From assembly GCA_000444245.1 (NCBI GenBank), contig ATSW01070479.1, forward strand, positions 1-22,495: DNA of 22,495 bases. The letters run 5' to 3'. A model generated the notes under the pieces. It did no database searches. It was given only the letters and a program-made list of their open reading frames with translations, and was not told where the DNA came from. This document shows, in pieces, positions 9,401 to 17,785 of this stretch. How positions within the stretch are numbered: the stretch's first letter is position 1; every line of letters begins with the position of its first letter. Position numbers and translations under genes: made by a program. Origin of the DNA: Botryllus schlosseri. Its lineage: Eukaryota > Chordata > Ascidiacea > Stolidobranchia > Styelidae.

Positions 9401-10990
9401 GTTACTGGAAATAACACATTTCCGAAGTCATGATCATCGCACAACATTGTCAAGAAGTGCAATAAATCGGTAGGGTCGAAAAATGCCAAAGTATCTTTAA
9501 TGTGACGGATAACAGGCATTATGTTAGTTGTGGTCGCCTAAAAGGCACACATTTGAACTTTGACATAGTACATTATGTTATGACGTCATAATGAGTGATC
9601 CTCGACTCGAAGGGTAATACGTGATTCAGAATCGAATCAGTCAGGTTCTCGATTATGTCCAGCCCTACCCACGACGTTACATGAGCATTGTTTTATCGCT
9701 AAACCCAAGATATCCTGATTTCAATACAACTTATATAATACTGTGCGAATATTCACTGTTTCCGGAACTTACCAATAAGGACAACAAGGAAAATTTTCTA
9801 AGCTACAGTTGTCTGACTCAACCGTGACCAGAAAACTAGCAGCAATGTCAGTCGCTCTTTCATCACATGTTCTGAAACACGTTGCCGCGCAGAATGTACT
9901 ACTTCAGCCTGGCGTTGGACGAATTCACCGACTCTACATACAGTGCATAGCTAATTATCTGGTGAATTTTGTCAGAGTGGACACATTCGCAGAGGGAATG
10001 CTGGTAGCCAAACGTGGGAAGGGGACCAGCAAAAACATCAACATGAGAGCTGGATTCTGTAACTATTGGCGCAGGGCTCCAGTCATTGAAGGAAAGTAGA
10101 AGGGTTGGTTGGTTGTCTCAGAAATGACCGCGAAACGCTAGACTTCTCATATCACTGAGACCTCAAAGGGATAATGGCCTCTGTAAAGAAAAAGTTATCG
10201 TAATTTTATACTTCCTCGCTCACGCATTGGAACAGAGTGTTCCGTTCTCTGGATGAACGATTGGAAGGTGGGGATATACCGATTTGGCTATGAATGCAAT
10301 GCACGCTCCATGAAGGGATTCACGTGCGCCGCTGGAATATACATGTCATCACGAAAACAACAGCAACAGCAAACTTACGAACGCCGTCCAATATTTCTCT
10401 AGAATGCACAAAAATGTACCAAATGCCGGTATACGAGTGTGCAGTAGTCTTTTATGATTTTTATGGTTTTTTAAAAAGTGTCCCGCTTTCCAGATTCCAA
10501 AATATGGCAGCCCCAGTAACACCAAGCTAGATGCTGCGCACGTAAAAGGAAATGACATATCTTTGAAGTCGTAATCAAGCAAAAGTATTGCCATAAACTG
10601 CAATGAATAGACCTGGTCGAAAATACCAAATTATATTTATTGTGATGTAGAATTGGCATTATGCGACTCGCAGCCTAATACTCGATCCAGGATCGAATCA
10701 CTCAGTTGTGTCAAAATGAAACCGTAACCATGGTGGATGACGGTCAAGAGAATATTCAACTCACAATGGCGAATCCGGGTCACTTCACTTTCCAAATAAT
10801 TCGCAGTAAATCTTAAATATGCCGGTCAGTTTACAATCGCTGTCGATGGAGCGCTGTTCTGCAAAATATACGTCCTGACGAGTCAAGCATGGTGTCTGGC
10901 CAAGGATAATTCCTTACCCGCCATGGTAGCCTGAAACATAGCGAATGCGAGGGCTGCTACGGACACAGTAAACAGCTTCAAGTTCAACAT
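6441..10990 (-). CDS. Secreted 46-residue peptide precursor, gene 2 (two exons)
   Basis: Seen: exon 1 is complement(10918-10990), exon 2 complement(6441-6508), with donor GCGG|GTAAGG and acceptor TCTTTTGTTTTGTTGCAG. Exon 1 starts MLNLKLFTVS, followed by VAALAFAMFQ, and ends ATMA before the cleavage site. The mature part starts EVDNIVKLRTKS, keeps the Trp, and ends LFTIDF: 22 residues, net charge about -2, no Cys. Exon lengths (73 and 68 nt), intron phase and stop position equal those of gene 1. Signal exons differ at 9 of 73 nt and mature exons at 15 of 68 nt, with no indels. Mature peptides share 12 of 22 residues, with KLRTKS and W invariant. The reading frame looks intact. The intron is 4.4 kb because hAT elements entered it, which may affect expression. 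Family not recognised; the switch from positive to negative charge argues against a simple cationic antimicrobial role for both copies. Confidence 0.72.
6606..7415. mobile_element. hAT non-autonomous element with perfect 8-bp target duplication
   Basis: The left end CAGGGGTGGGCAACC (6606) and right end TTGCCCATCCCTG (7415) form terminal inverted repeats. GCGGCCGT blocks lie inside both ends. AGATACAA is present directly on both sides (6598-6605 and 7416-7423), an exact 8-bp target-site duplication as expected for hAT. Gene 1's intron lacks it, so it arrived after the gene duplication. The 810 bp contain no transposase frame. One interior palindromic patch reads CGCGCTTCGCGCG at 7180-7192. Confidence 0.9.
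7917..8409. mobile_element. hAT non-autonomous element (CAGTGGTTCTCAACC type)
   Basis: The left end CAGTGGTTCTCAACC at 7917 and right end GGTTGGGAACCATTG at 8409 are inverted repeats. The flanks ACCCTGGG (7909-7916) and ACCTAGGG (8410-8417) match at 6 of 8 bases and are read as a decayed target-site duplication. It lies inside the family B copy that starts at 7776. Interior sequence at 8340-8390 has repeated GGGGGAATGAAGAC. Confidence 0.72.
8413..8574. mobile_element. hAT left-end fragment (TAGGGTTACCAAACG type)
   Basis: TAGGGTTACCAAACGTTCTC at 8413 is a hAT-like terminus, followed by repeated TTCGTCCTCATTT (8446-8458, 8513-8525) and GTCCTCCTTT. No matching right end (reverse complement ending GGTAACCCTA) was found in the window, so it is treated as a fragment. 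Confidence 0.45.
8575..9159. mobile_element. hAT left-end fragment (CAGGGGTTCTAAACCC type)
   Basis: CAGGGGTTCTAAACCCGCGG at 8575 is followed by CCCATGGCCGCATGCGGCCCGC and a further GCGGCCCGCGAC at 8630-8641, the subterminal style of the hAT copy at 1-676. Weak similarity to that copy continues inside (GTGGACTCCGG, AACAAGAAC, GGCGAAAACTC). A right end is not visible; sequence runs to the flank of the next insertion at 9168. Confidence 0.5.
9168..9667. mobile_element. hAT family B non-autonomous element, complete (500 bp)
   Basis: The left end TAGGGCTGGGCACAATG at 9168 and the right end TGTCCAGCCCTA at 9667 are inverted repeats. The flanks CCCATGAC (9160-9167) and CCCACGAC (9668-9675) match at 7 of 8 bases, a hAT-sized target duplication. 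Subterminal ATTCGAGTCGAGTAG and GATTCAGAATCGAATCAGTC give it a characteristic GAATCGA-rich composition. It contains the palindrome TTATGACGTCATAA at 9577-9590. Other copies of the family: 1546-1606, 7776-10720, 20865-20995. Confidence 0.82.
9676..10530. other. Unassigned sequence within the gene 2 intron, with one 96-codon ORF
   Basis: No transposon end is clear here. An ORF at 9809-10099 (+) starts MSDSTVTRKLAAMSVALSSH and ends VIEGK. Its composition is more protein-like than other ORFs in the window (few Cys, mixed charge), but I recognise no family. It lies antisense inside the gene 2 intron, has no counterpart in intron 1, and lacks a visible promoter. It may be a transposon passenger or chance. 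Confidence 0.25.
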
Positions 10991-11204
10991 TATCATACCA
11001 AAATAAGTCTAAATATAACGATAGATGACATATCAATGAATAATACCTTACGCATAAGTAGGCCTACTGATCTTTACTGTGTATTGTTAGCTGTAAAAAT
11101 TATTTCTCAGCATCCCGCAGATACTATCACGCTGATATCAAAACACCAGCTCATGTCTTTGAATTACGAAGACACTATAACGTATGAAGTCTAAAATTAA
11201 CGAG

Positions 11205-11286
11205 TTTATATATAATCGCTAGTCTACATTGCGATGTTGTATAAATCGGACACGAATTAGTCACGACATACGGCCCAGGTCATTGG
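11205..11286 (-). promoter_or_regulatory. Core promoter of peptide gene 2: TATA box and CCAAT box
   Basis: Minus-strand TATATATAAA at 11214-11205 and CCAAT at 11286-11282 repeat the gene 1 layout. The predicted start site near 11175 would give a leader of about 185 nt to the ATG at 10990, about half that of gene 1. The C/EBP-like ATTGCGAT core and the ATTAGTCACGACATACGG block are kept. Confidence 0.62.
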
Positions 11287-11510
11287 TTATATGTATGTAA
11301 AGTGTCGAATAAGTTCAATGTTGTCCTCATAGCCGAGTAACATACATACATGATGCAGTATGCATGGATGGTGATTCGTTTGTGTAACCGTTCCGTATTA
11401 TAATCCTATAGTTATAGCGCGTGCATACGAATTAATAAACGGCAAGAAACTATGACCTGCTACCAGGCCGGTCTGCTATGTGATAATATTTTCATAATTA
11501 TTTTCTGAAG

Positions 11511-12076
11511 AGCTTCTTGAAGGTAGAAAACTTCAATATACAATTTAATAGTATAGTCATATTGAAAGGAACCCGAATATTTTCGGCTGACACTCGCCAG
11601 GAATTATCCTCAGCAGCTATAGCAGAGAACTTGAAAGAATATTGTACATCAACAATCGTATCTCAAAATATGTCGTCACCAGCATGACATTTTGAGTAAG
11701 AGAGCGTTCAATGTACTATTTGTAGATAGTAATCGAACTCCCCTTGTTGACAAAGCCTTGGCTGGTGTATTTTGATAAAAGTCGACTCCAAAGCACACAA
11801 ATGAAAGTGTGAACGGCCCCTTCCAACGACGCGAAATCTGTCGTCTCGTTAATTTTTCACACAAGTGGGATTATCCAACAGATGCTTGACAATGGCAGAA
11901 TTTATGACCATGGATTGTTGCGCATCAAGCTTGAGCGGATGAGTCTGTAGCGTACCGCTATGGCGAGCTTTTCACCGAGCGTGAAGCGCGTGTTCTAATA
12001 AATCTAGGGACGTGCTGATTTATGCGTTCCTCCAAACGCTTTGACGTTCTCCACACGTAGCCACAATCGCAGTGGC
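11511..12076. other. No recognised feature
   Basis: Unrecognised sequence between the duplicated flank of gene 2 and the hAT insertion at 12085. A 62-codon minus ORF at 11676-11864 has no support. Confidence 0.4.
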
Positions 12077-13020
12077 ACTTATATTAGGGTTACCATATTT
12101 CTGGGAAGCAGATTCCGGACACTCTCTAGCGCCCACTAGTGGATTTTAAAATTAGATATAACACACCGTCTGTCAATATGACGTCATACTATCAAAACAT
12201 TGCCAAAGGACTGTATACAGGAATGGGGTGGAACATGGGTCATAAATTGGGCCATCTGTAATATGATGGTGATCGATACTTGCTAGGGTCTGCAATAGAT
12301 TTCTCCATTGGCGGGATGAAATGGTCTGGCGGGCCATGTCTGGCCTGTCGGGATTGTGTTTGACAGCCCTGCTATACTGTTAGGTCGGGGCGGCTATCTG
12401 ATTGTGTGTTTTTTAAATCGGGTCCGAAACAACATTTTTTTCTGCCTCCTTCCGCCTGAAAAAATGCACCGAAATTGAGCTCACCATAGGGTGATCGATG
12501 TAGCTTCTCGGGCAATTACTATATGCGTTTGGCGGTTAAATATTTTAATTGAATTCTGTTTTGATTCTTCCATTAGGCTACTATGAAATGAACCAGCAGG
12601 TTGCACATCCGGTGATTTCCAACCTTTTATGGTCGCGACCTCATTTCTAACTTGAAAATGTTCCGTGGCCCAGCCGAAAACTTGATAAGCTGATTACTAA
12701 AAAATTCGGCTTGCTCAAACTTACTCCCGGCCTAGGAAGGTGATTATGTCCAACCTCATCGCGATCCCCAGATAAAGGCAAACGACCCCAAGATTTGGAG
12801 CCACTATCTATGACTGAAGCATCCAATCGGCCTTAACCAACTCTAGGAATATACCGTTAGCTTATAATTGCGATTACGATTAGACTTATTTCAGTAAATG
12901 ATGGTTATTCATGTTTATTTTTGATTGCATTTTGGCAAGGGTGGTGCCTGGTGCTCATACTAATATCAATATACGTTGCATTACCTCGTGCGCAGCGCGA
13001 AGAAGAATTTCAAATTGCCT

Positions 13021-13290
13021 AGCTGAACGAGATAGCGTAATGGTGATGCGTCCGGCTTCTTGATCGGTAGGTTGTGGGTTCGATCACCGGCCGGGTCATA
13101 CCAAAGACTCGAAAATTGGTATCCGCAGCTATCCTGCTAGGCGCTCAGCAATCACGGATAGCATGGAGGAGAAAAAATGGGGGTGCAGACTAGATGACCT
13201 TACTTAAAAGGCCGTATCGCACCTCCGTCGTCAATTCATCTCGATGGTGCAGGCGAAAAAGAATACCATACCTCTCTCTCTCTCTCTCCT
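13021..13290 (+). mobile_element. tRNA-derived SINE with CT-repeat tail
   Basis: The head has a pol III A-box-like segment (TAGCGTAATGGTGATGCG, 13033-13050) and a B-box-like segment (GGTTCGATCAC, 13077-13087), about 35 bp apart as in tRNA genes. The body follows: AAAGACTCGAAAATTGGTAT and TGCTAGGCGCTCAGC, a motif I recall from invertebrate SINE cores. The tail is (CT)n at 13271-13290. The length (about 270 bp) suits a SINE. No clear target duplication was found. It lies inside the hAT copy 12085-13462, so it is either younger or was carried along. Confidence 0.75.
13271..13290. repeat. (CT)n microsatellite at the SINE tail
   Basis: CCTCTCTCTCTCTCTCTCCT, a simple dinucleotide run that serves as the 3' tail of the SINE. 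Confidence 0.9.
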
Positions 13291-13559
13291 AAATCTGCTT
13301 GAAAATAATATTGTTTATGTTGATTTACGAAAAACTTTCGAGACTACTTCCAGCCTTCAAAATTCCGGACATTTAGGCATATTTTAGAAATTCCTCCCGG
13401 ACGCAGATTTTTCAGTGAAATTCCGGACATGTCCGGGAAATTCCGGACGTATGGCAACCCTAACTTATATGCGTAAACTATAATGCTTTGTTAAAGTACG
13501 GGAAGCACGTGTTTACGTGTGGCAGGGAGCAGTTACGTTGTCGTAAAAATCTCGTTGGT

Positions 13560-13804
13560 CTTCACTGTGTCGTAACACTTATTGACCGCAGAGATCAATT
13601 ACTTTTCAAAGCGGGTGGAAATAAGACCAATCCAATAAGGTAGATGGATACAAATCTCTTTAGTAGTTCGTTCGGTAGGCTCTGTCGACTTCGCAAGCCA
13701 TTCATGCGCAATCGAAACATTGACACATAGTTCGAAGGTTAGGTCTTCAGAACGGTATTGTTTGCATCCAGAATACAGATACTTTCATTTCTGGCTTCAT
13801 ATGG
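13560..13804. repeat. Duplicated upstream segment, copy 2
   Basis: This matches 3290-3460: TTCGAAGGTTAGGTCTTCAG against TTCGAAGATGAGGTTTTCAC, then CCAGAATACAGATACTTTC and ATTTCTGGCT. A minus-strand frame stays open in both copies over roughly 25 codons with shared YR-E-L-FE residues. The frames diverge through an indel at one end and no splice sites are convincing. It is cut at 13805 by a hAT insertion that copy 1 lacks. Confidence 0.6.
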
Positions 13805-14169
13805 GAGTGGTTCCCAACGTGGGTGATATCGCCCCCAGTGGGCGATTCTGAGAAACAAGGGAGCGAAAATACCACAGGGCACGATGGGGGCGAAAATATA
13901 TCCAACTCTTGTGACCAATAATGCGCTTTAAGACGGCTTATTCTGCATATGACGCGACAAAAAAGGCCAAATCAACGGCAACTAGACGCGGAAACCGATT
14001 TTCCGAGCAGATACTCGGGAAACGACCTGTTTATTAGGCAATTGAGAAGCAGTAAGAGTTGGGTGAATAAATTTCCCGTTTATATGTTCTCATCCATAAA
14101 TATGGTATGCGAAAATTTGAGTCCTGCTTCATAAGGGGGCGATGAATCGAAAAGGGTTGGGAACCTCTG
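13805..14169. mobile_element. hAT-like element (GAGTGGTTCCCAAC type)
   Basis: The left end GAGTGGTTCCCAACGTGGG and right end GGGTTGGGAACCTCTG are inverted repeats, with CGCCCCCAGTGGGCGA at 13830-13845 and GGGGGCGAAAATA near 13885, a widespread hAT subterminal style. The uninterrupted site can be seen in the duplicated segment at about 3462. A target duplication is not convincing. An ORF at 13949-14134 lies inside and is treated as chance. Confidence 0.65.
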
Positions 14170-14537
14170 GTGTATACCATACCAGATGCAAAATCCAGCT
14201 TCACTCTATTCAACAATGATTGATCACCATTATTAACATAACTGTAACATCAACAGCAAAATACGAGGAAGGAGGACTATATTTTGACAACAAATGATAC
14301 CTGGGAATTCTGATATCGTCAGCATATTTACATATTTACAGTGATTACACAATACTGGCGACAAGAAGATTTCCACTCTATTGGAAGTTTTTGGGCCGGT
14401 AAATTAGAATATACCCATTTCGGTATGAATTTTCAATGTTTGATACTACCGATTTTCTCAAATTTTGGAATGCGAAGCGATCGCTATAGTCATCATCATC
14501 ATGTATGATATAATTCTGTCGATTCAATATACTACAA
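14170..14537. other. No recognised feature
   Basis: Probably diverged duplicated flank following the insertion; no exon, RNA gene or transposon end was supported. A short (CAT)n run lies at 14490-14501. Confidence 0.35.
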
Positions 14538-14575
14538 CAGTGGTTCTCAACATGTAGTGCACGCGAAGTCATTTC
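14538..14575. mobile_element. hAT end fragment (CAGTGGTTCTCAACATG)
   Basis: CAGTGGTTCTCAACATG matches the left terminus at 7917. No partner end is visible before 14682, so only a tip remains or the rest is too diverged. Confidence 0.35.
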
Positions 14576-14681
14576 AGGTATATGGTACGCTGTAAAATTG
14601 CAGTTTTCACAAATCGTTCCAGCGTAAGAATTGTCATCATCGGATGCATAGATGAATCAGTATCATTCCGCCTAATGTAAC

Positions 14682-15086
14682 TAGGGTTACATTTAAAACA
14701 AACGGTGTTTCAAAACACTTGTTTAAAACATGTTTTGGACAGTGTTTTAAAAAAATGCCTTGAAAAATCCAAAAAAATCGTGTTTTTCAAAATTATGCGA
14801 TAATTGTGTAAAAACTTTCCATAAAACATGCTGTATGAGCCTACGGACAATTACTACTCGATATAGCCGACGTATATAAATATGGGATGGTTGGAACCCT
14901 AAAAATAGTCGGTTCAACATTAATATTACAGATATTTCGTCGAAGGAGCTATATTTACTTTATGTTTTCAATTGTCAATGTCATTCCACTGTGACGTCTC
15001 AATTGAATATTCGCGACGTCATGGCTTTAACAAAAAACACATAAAAAACATGTTTTAAATTGATTTTTGTTTCAAATGCAACCCTG
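14682..15086. mobile_element. hAT MITE (TAGGGTTACATTTAAAAC type), 405 bp
   Basis: The left end TAGGGTTACATTTAAAAC and the right end TTTCAAATGCAACCCTG are inverted repeats. The flanks AATGTAAC (14674-14681) and ACTGTAAC (15087-15094) match at 7 of 8 bases. Both subterminal regions carry repeated TGTTTTAAA/TTTAAAACA motifs (14697-14752 and 15040-15060), making a long imperfect hairpin possible. The sequence right of it (TAACCCACATAGCCGAG) matches 2418-2434, so the insertion site is within duplicated flank. Confidence 0.8.
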
Positions 15087-16600
15087 ACTGTAACCCACAT
15101 AGCCGAGTTGGCCACATATATGATGTAGTATTATCATTATGCCTGGCGACTGACTCATCCGTGATCTTGTTCTGTATTGAAATACTTTATCTCTAGCGTG
15201 TGATCACATATCAATTAACTGAGTCGACTCATGTCCTGCTCCAAGGCAGATTTACTTTCTACAAATATATTCATAATTTCTTGTTGATATCAAGTTACAT
15301 ATGAGGTTCGGTAAGTTACCAGTAGTCTTCCACAAGAAGTGATTTTAAGAATGAATTTTAAAATCTGATGCAGTACACGTGACTGCGCGCCCGATAGTCA
15401 TGCAAACGCAAATAATGATTATAATTCAGTGCTTCCCATCTGGTGGGTGGCGAAACTGTTCCAGGGGCTGTGTCGCGAAGAATTTATAAGGGATACAGTT
15501 TCCTTTCCAATTTGCCAAATATGCCAAACACGTTACCAGACTTGACTCACCTTTTACGTATGACTTGACTGGACTCGAGTCACTTTGAAAAAATGACTTG
15601 ACTTGACTCGGCGTATCAGAAATGTGAATCGACTCGTGACTCGGAGCAAAATTACGAGTCAATTTCAAGTCATCAAGTAATCGGTGAGGATAAAAGTCAC
15701 TGTATCTTGCATATGTTCGGATTGTTCGCGAAACGCTGGTGTAACCGTGCGTTTTACTTAGCCTCAATTGTTCTCTTACAAATAATTGACCACAAACGAA
15801 GCGATCGAATCTTACAGCTTATATGTTGTCATAAACTATAGTATTGCAACGAAATTTAATAGCAAAATATCTACTTCTGTTTCCTGTTCCTACCTTAGCC
15901 AAAAATTGCATTCGAATACAGTTTATATACTCCTCAACCATTATGAAAATGTAAGTGAGTAATGTATTGCATCTTATCAATTCGTTTCTCTATTTTCTAT
16001 TTTGGCTAGTAACCATAAACTGAGGCTATGCAAGTACATGCGTAGTTTAACAGTTCTACGTATATGTTAGCGATCCAGCGCGCCTTCTGGCGTGTATATT
16101 TAACTCTATATATTCGTTTATCGGTTAATAATCAACGACCAGTCAATCTGTATTTCAAACAGCTAGCAAAATGCTATGACGTAATTATGCCTCATACTTC
16201 GAAAAGGCAACTTGACTTGATTCGTGACTTGACTTGTCTTTTGATTTCGAGGCTACGTACAGTTGTTTAAATTTGCGGGACTGTGACCGCAATGGAACTG
16301 ATACATCAACTGAATTTCTACCTTCCTCATATCTATGTTTAGGCCACCAAATCTTTTGCGTAGCGATTTCCAGTTGAACATCCTTGTCCCGCTTGGGAAC
16401 CTTGGTAATGATACGTATATTCGAAAATTTGATTTGACAGAGGTAGGTAGCTTGGTAGTTAACTTGAAGCCGTCTATTTTCGAAAAGGCAAGATATGCGA
16501 TCGAGACTGAAAAGAAATGAACAATGACACTTCAAATTGGGGAAGTCTTCGAACACATGTTAGCAACCGTGATATAGGGAATACATTACGTGCTTTGTAT
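15087..16600. repeat. Third, partial copy of the peptide-gene upstream flank
   Basis: 15087-15290 matches 2414-2600 (GTAACCCACATAGCCGA, ATATGATGTAGTA, ATTCATAATT) and 11310-11500. 16460-16580 matches 3680-3790. No peptide exons were found with this copy: homology starts at the boundary just upstream of the promoter, so it is a flank-only duplicate. It is interrupted by hAT-like material around 15427-15700 and 16200-16250. Confidence 0.5.
15427..15700. mobile_element. hAT-like end with GACTTGACT/GACTCGAGTC repeats
   Basis: CAGTGCTTCCCATCTGGTGG at 15427 resembles a hAT terminus. From 15540 to 15670 the sequence is a dense array of TGACTTGACT, GACTCGAGTCA and CGACTCGTGACTCG motifs. Such arrays occur in hAT subterminal regions in many animals. 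A shorter cluster, CTTGACTTGATTCGTGACTTGACTTG with intervening breaks, is at 16210-16235. The right boundary is not determined. Confidence 0.45.
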
Positions 16601-16855
16601 GATATATTCACTTATAAAAGTGATGCAACTTGTCCCTATATGCGAAGTTTATTACAAGGATCAAACCATAAATTGCCACAAGTGCACAACAGCAGCACAA
16701 CGGAATAGAAATGAAAAAGATTGGCCCGTTGTGAATGACCATAGTAGTCGACAAACACCACGAATACCACGAACTAGCAAATAACAAAAGTCGACTTCTC
16801 TCTCCACCGTCGCACGTGATCTGCCGGCCAGTTGCACACGTCCATCCGCATACTG
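16600..16855. other. Unrecognised flank next to the large hAT insertion
   Basis: No supported gene. Open frames exist on both strands up to the hAT left end at 16856; the sequence just beyond the right end of that element begins GCCTACTCCAATCAACAG followed by the donor-like GTAAGC at 20120-20126. This leaves a faint possibility of an interrupted exon, not supported otherwise. Confidence 0.25.
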
Positions 16856-16992
16856 CAGATGTGTCTAAATCAAATTGCGTCGCGGGCCAGATTCCAGCCT
16901 CCAAATCGCTCGCGGGCCGGACCAGTCAACTGATTCCAAAATGTTACCTCGTGCCCTCGTTATCACTTGAGCACTTGATTATCAATAGGCCA

Positions 16993-17095
16993 ATTTTTTT
17001 TGACCTAAATAACGGAAGATTTTGACCTAAAAAATCTAAATTTTGACCTTTATTGACCTAAAAAAATGAAATTTGACCGAATTTTGACCTCACGT
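16993..17095. repeat. Cluster of TTTTGACCTAA repeats, left
   Basis: Six irregularly spaced TTGACC motifs (mostly TTTTGACCTAA, with TTTGACCGAA and TTTTGACCTCA variants) in about 100 bp. The same motif in the same orientation recurs at 19290-19340. The spacing is irregular, so this is not a simple tandem array; it looks like subterminal binding-site clustering, though that role is inferred. Confidence 0.6.
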
Positions 17096-17317
17096 ATGCA
17101 AATTAGGTGTTTTCGCACATAATGTTAAAATTGTACTACCGTAATTTTCCAAGTATAGTACGCCCCCATGTATAATACGCACCCCTAAAATAGCATGTAA
17201 ATTCTGGGAAAAAGCCTGTACCCATGTATAGTACGCACCCTGCATTTCAGTACATGAATAATTCCGATTTCGTATACGATGTCATTCTGTTTTGCGATGT
17301 CACAATCATTACACAAC

Positions 17318-17600
17318 GATCGCTAATCATTATACAATTAGCGGGATTGTCTTTAAAACGATAGTAGATAACAGCCAAAGCCTGCGAGGCGGGCGGCGCG
17401 ATAGTTCAGGCTTGCGACACGACGTCTTGAGCACGAGGAGACCTTATAGTATAAGGCTTATACAGATGCGATTGCTAATCATTATACAATGAACGGTATC
17501 GTCTCTAAACGATAGTAGATAGCAGCCAAAGCCTGCGAGGCCGGCGGCGAGTTAGTTTAGGCCAACGAACCGACATCTTGCGCACGATGCCTATTACAGA
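17318..17600. repeat. Two-unit tandem repeat of about 152 bp
   Basis: Units start at 17318 (GATCGCTAATCATTATACAA) and 17470 (GATTGCTAATCATTATACAA). They share ACGATAGTAGATA, CAGCCAAAGCCTGCGAGGC and CGACGTCTTGAGCACGA against CGACATCTTGCGCACGA. Degenerate pieces (AGATGCGATTGC, AGATGCGACTG, GTATGCGATTG) continue to about 17735. Confidence 0.8.
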
Positions 17601-17785
17601 TGCGATTGCGCCTAGGCTAACGGTTATGTCATGCGCAACAGGTCTGTTGGAGATGCGACTGATTACGCAAGCGATTATATCTTGCGCACATGGCCTCTTG
17701 TGTATGTATAAATTGCGTATGCGATTGTTCGGGCCTGTCGTTGACGCGATGAATTGGCGAGAATTGCCGCGCGCGAGTGTCTATT

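Larger units (their letters stand above)
7776..10720. mobile_element. hAT family B copy split by later insertions
   Basis: The left end TAGGGATGGGCAGCACAATG at 7776 is followed by ATTCGAGT, CAAATCTGAATCGAGTAT and TTTTCCATCGTGGAATCC, matching the intact family member at 9168-9667. The right part is recognisable at about 10540-10710: ATATCTTTGAAGTCGT, TGGTCGAAAATA, TTTATTGTGATGTAGAA and the ACTCGATCCAGGATCG region. Everything between 7917 and about 10540 seems to be later material. The right tip is too decayed to show a target duplication. Confidence 0.55.
6509..10917 (-). other. Transposon-filled intron of peptide gene 2
   Basis: The 4,409-bp intron is nearly seven times longer than its partner in gene 1. 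Material matching intron 1 is found at about 6520-6605, 7416-7735 and 10660-10917. The rest is made of hAT-type insertions at 6606-7415, 7776-10720, 7917-8409, 8413-8574, 8575-9159 and 9168-9667, some inside others, plus unassigned sequence. Confidence 0.7.
6285..11510. repeat. Segmental duplication, copy 2 (contains peptide gene 2)
   Basis: This is the counterpart of 895-2600, in the same orientation. Homology starts near 6285 and runs through exon 2 (6441-6508) to about 7735. It is then broken by nested transposons and resumes at about 10660, continuing through exon 1 (10918-10990) and the promoter (11205-11286) to about 11510 (TAATATTTTCATAATTAT in both). A separate hAT insertion at 6606-7415 also interrupts it. 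Confidence 0.8.
12085..13462. mobile_element. hAT element (TAGGGTTACCATATTTC type) with exact target duplication
   Basis: The left end TAGGGTTACCATATTTC at 12085 and right end GTATGGCAACCCTA at 13462 are inverted repeats, flanked by ACTTATAT on both sides (12077-12084 and 13463-13470), an exact 8-bp duplication. Subterminal TTCCGGACA blocks (12113-12121, 13363-13371, 13422-13430, 13441-13448) are typical of this style. It hosts other remnants: a hAT-like right end GTGTTTGACAGCCCTG ending at 12371 with GGCGGGCCATG before it, a TTTCCAACCTTTTATGGTCG end-like motif at 12616-12635, and a SINE at 13021-13290. No transposase frame is seen. Confidence 0.87.

Noticed and set aside
11935-11975. Hammerhead ribozyme-like GGATGAGTC string
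   Set aside because: The CUGAUGA core is incomplete and the required GAAA partner with pairing stems is not seen; a similar string near 4151 is also incomplete.
13033-13090. Stand-alone tRNA gene
   Set aside because: A- and B-box-like segments are present but a full cloverleaf is not convincing, and the sequence continues into a SINE body and a (CT)n tail.
16185-16556. Longest ORF in the window (123 codons, minus strand)
   Set aside because: Its C-terminal part (KSSHESSQ and neighbours) is translated GACTTGACT-type transposon repeat, the N-terminal part lies in duplicated flank without the frame conserved at 3680-3790, and there is no recognisable domain.
16608-16904. 98-codon minus ORF with a hydrophobic, Cys-rich stretch
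   Set aside because: It crosses into the hAT left end at 16856, has no splice or promoter support, and the hydrophobic stretch could arise by chance from T-rich sequence.
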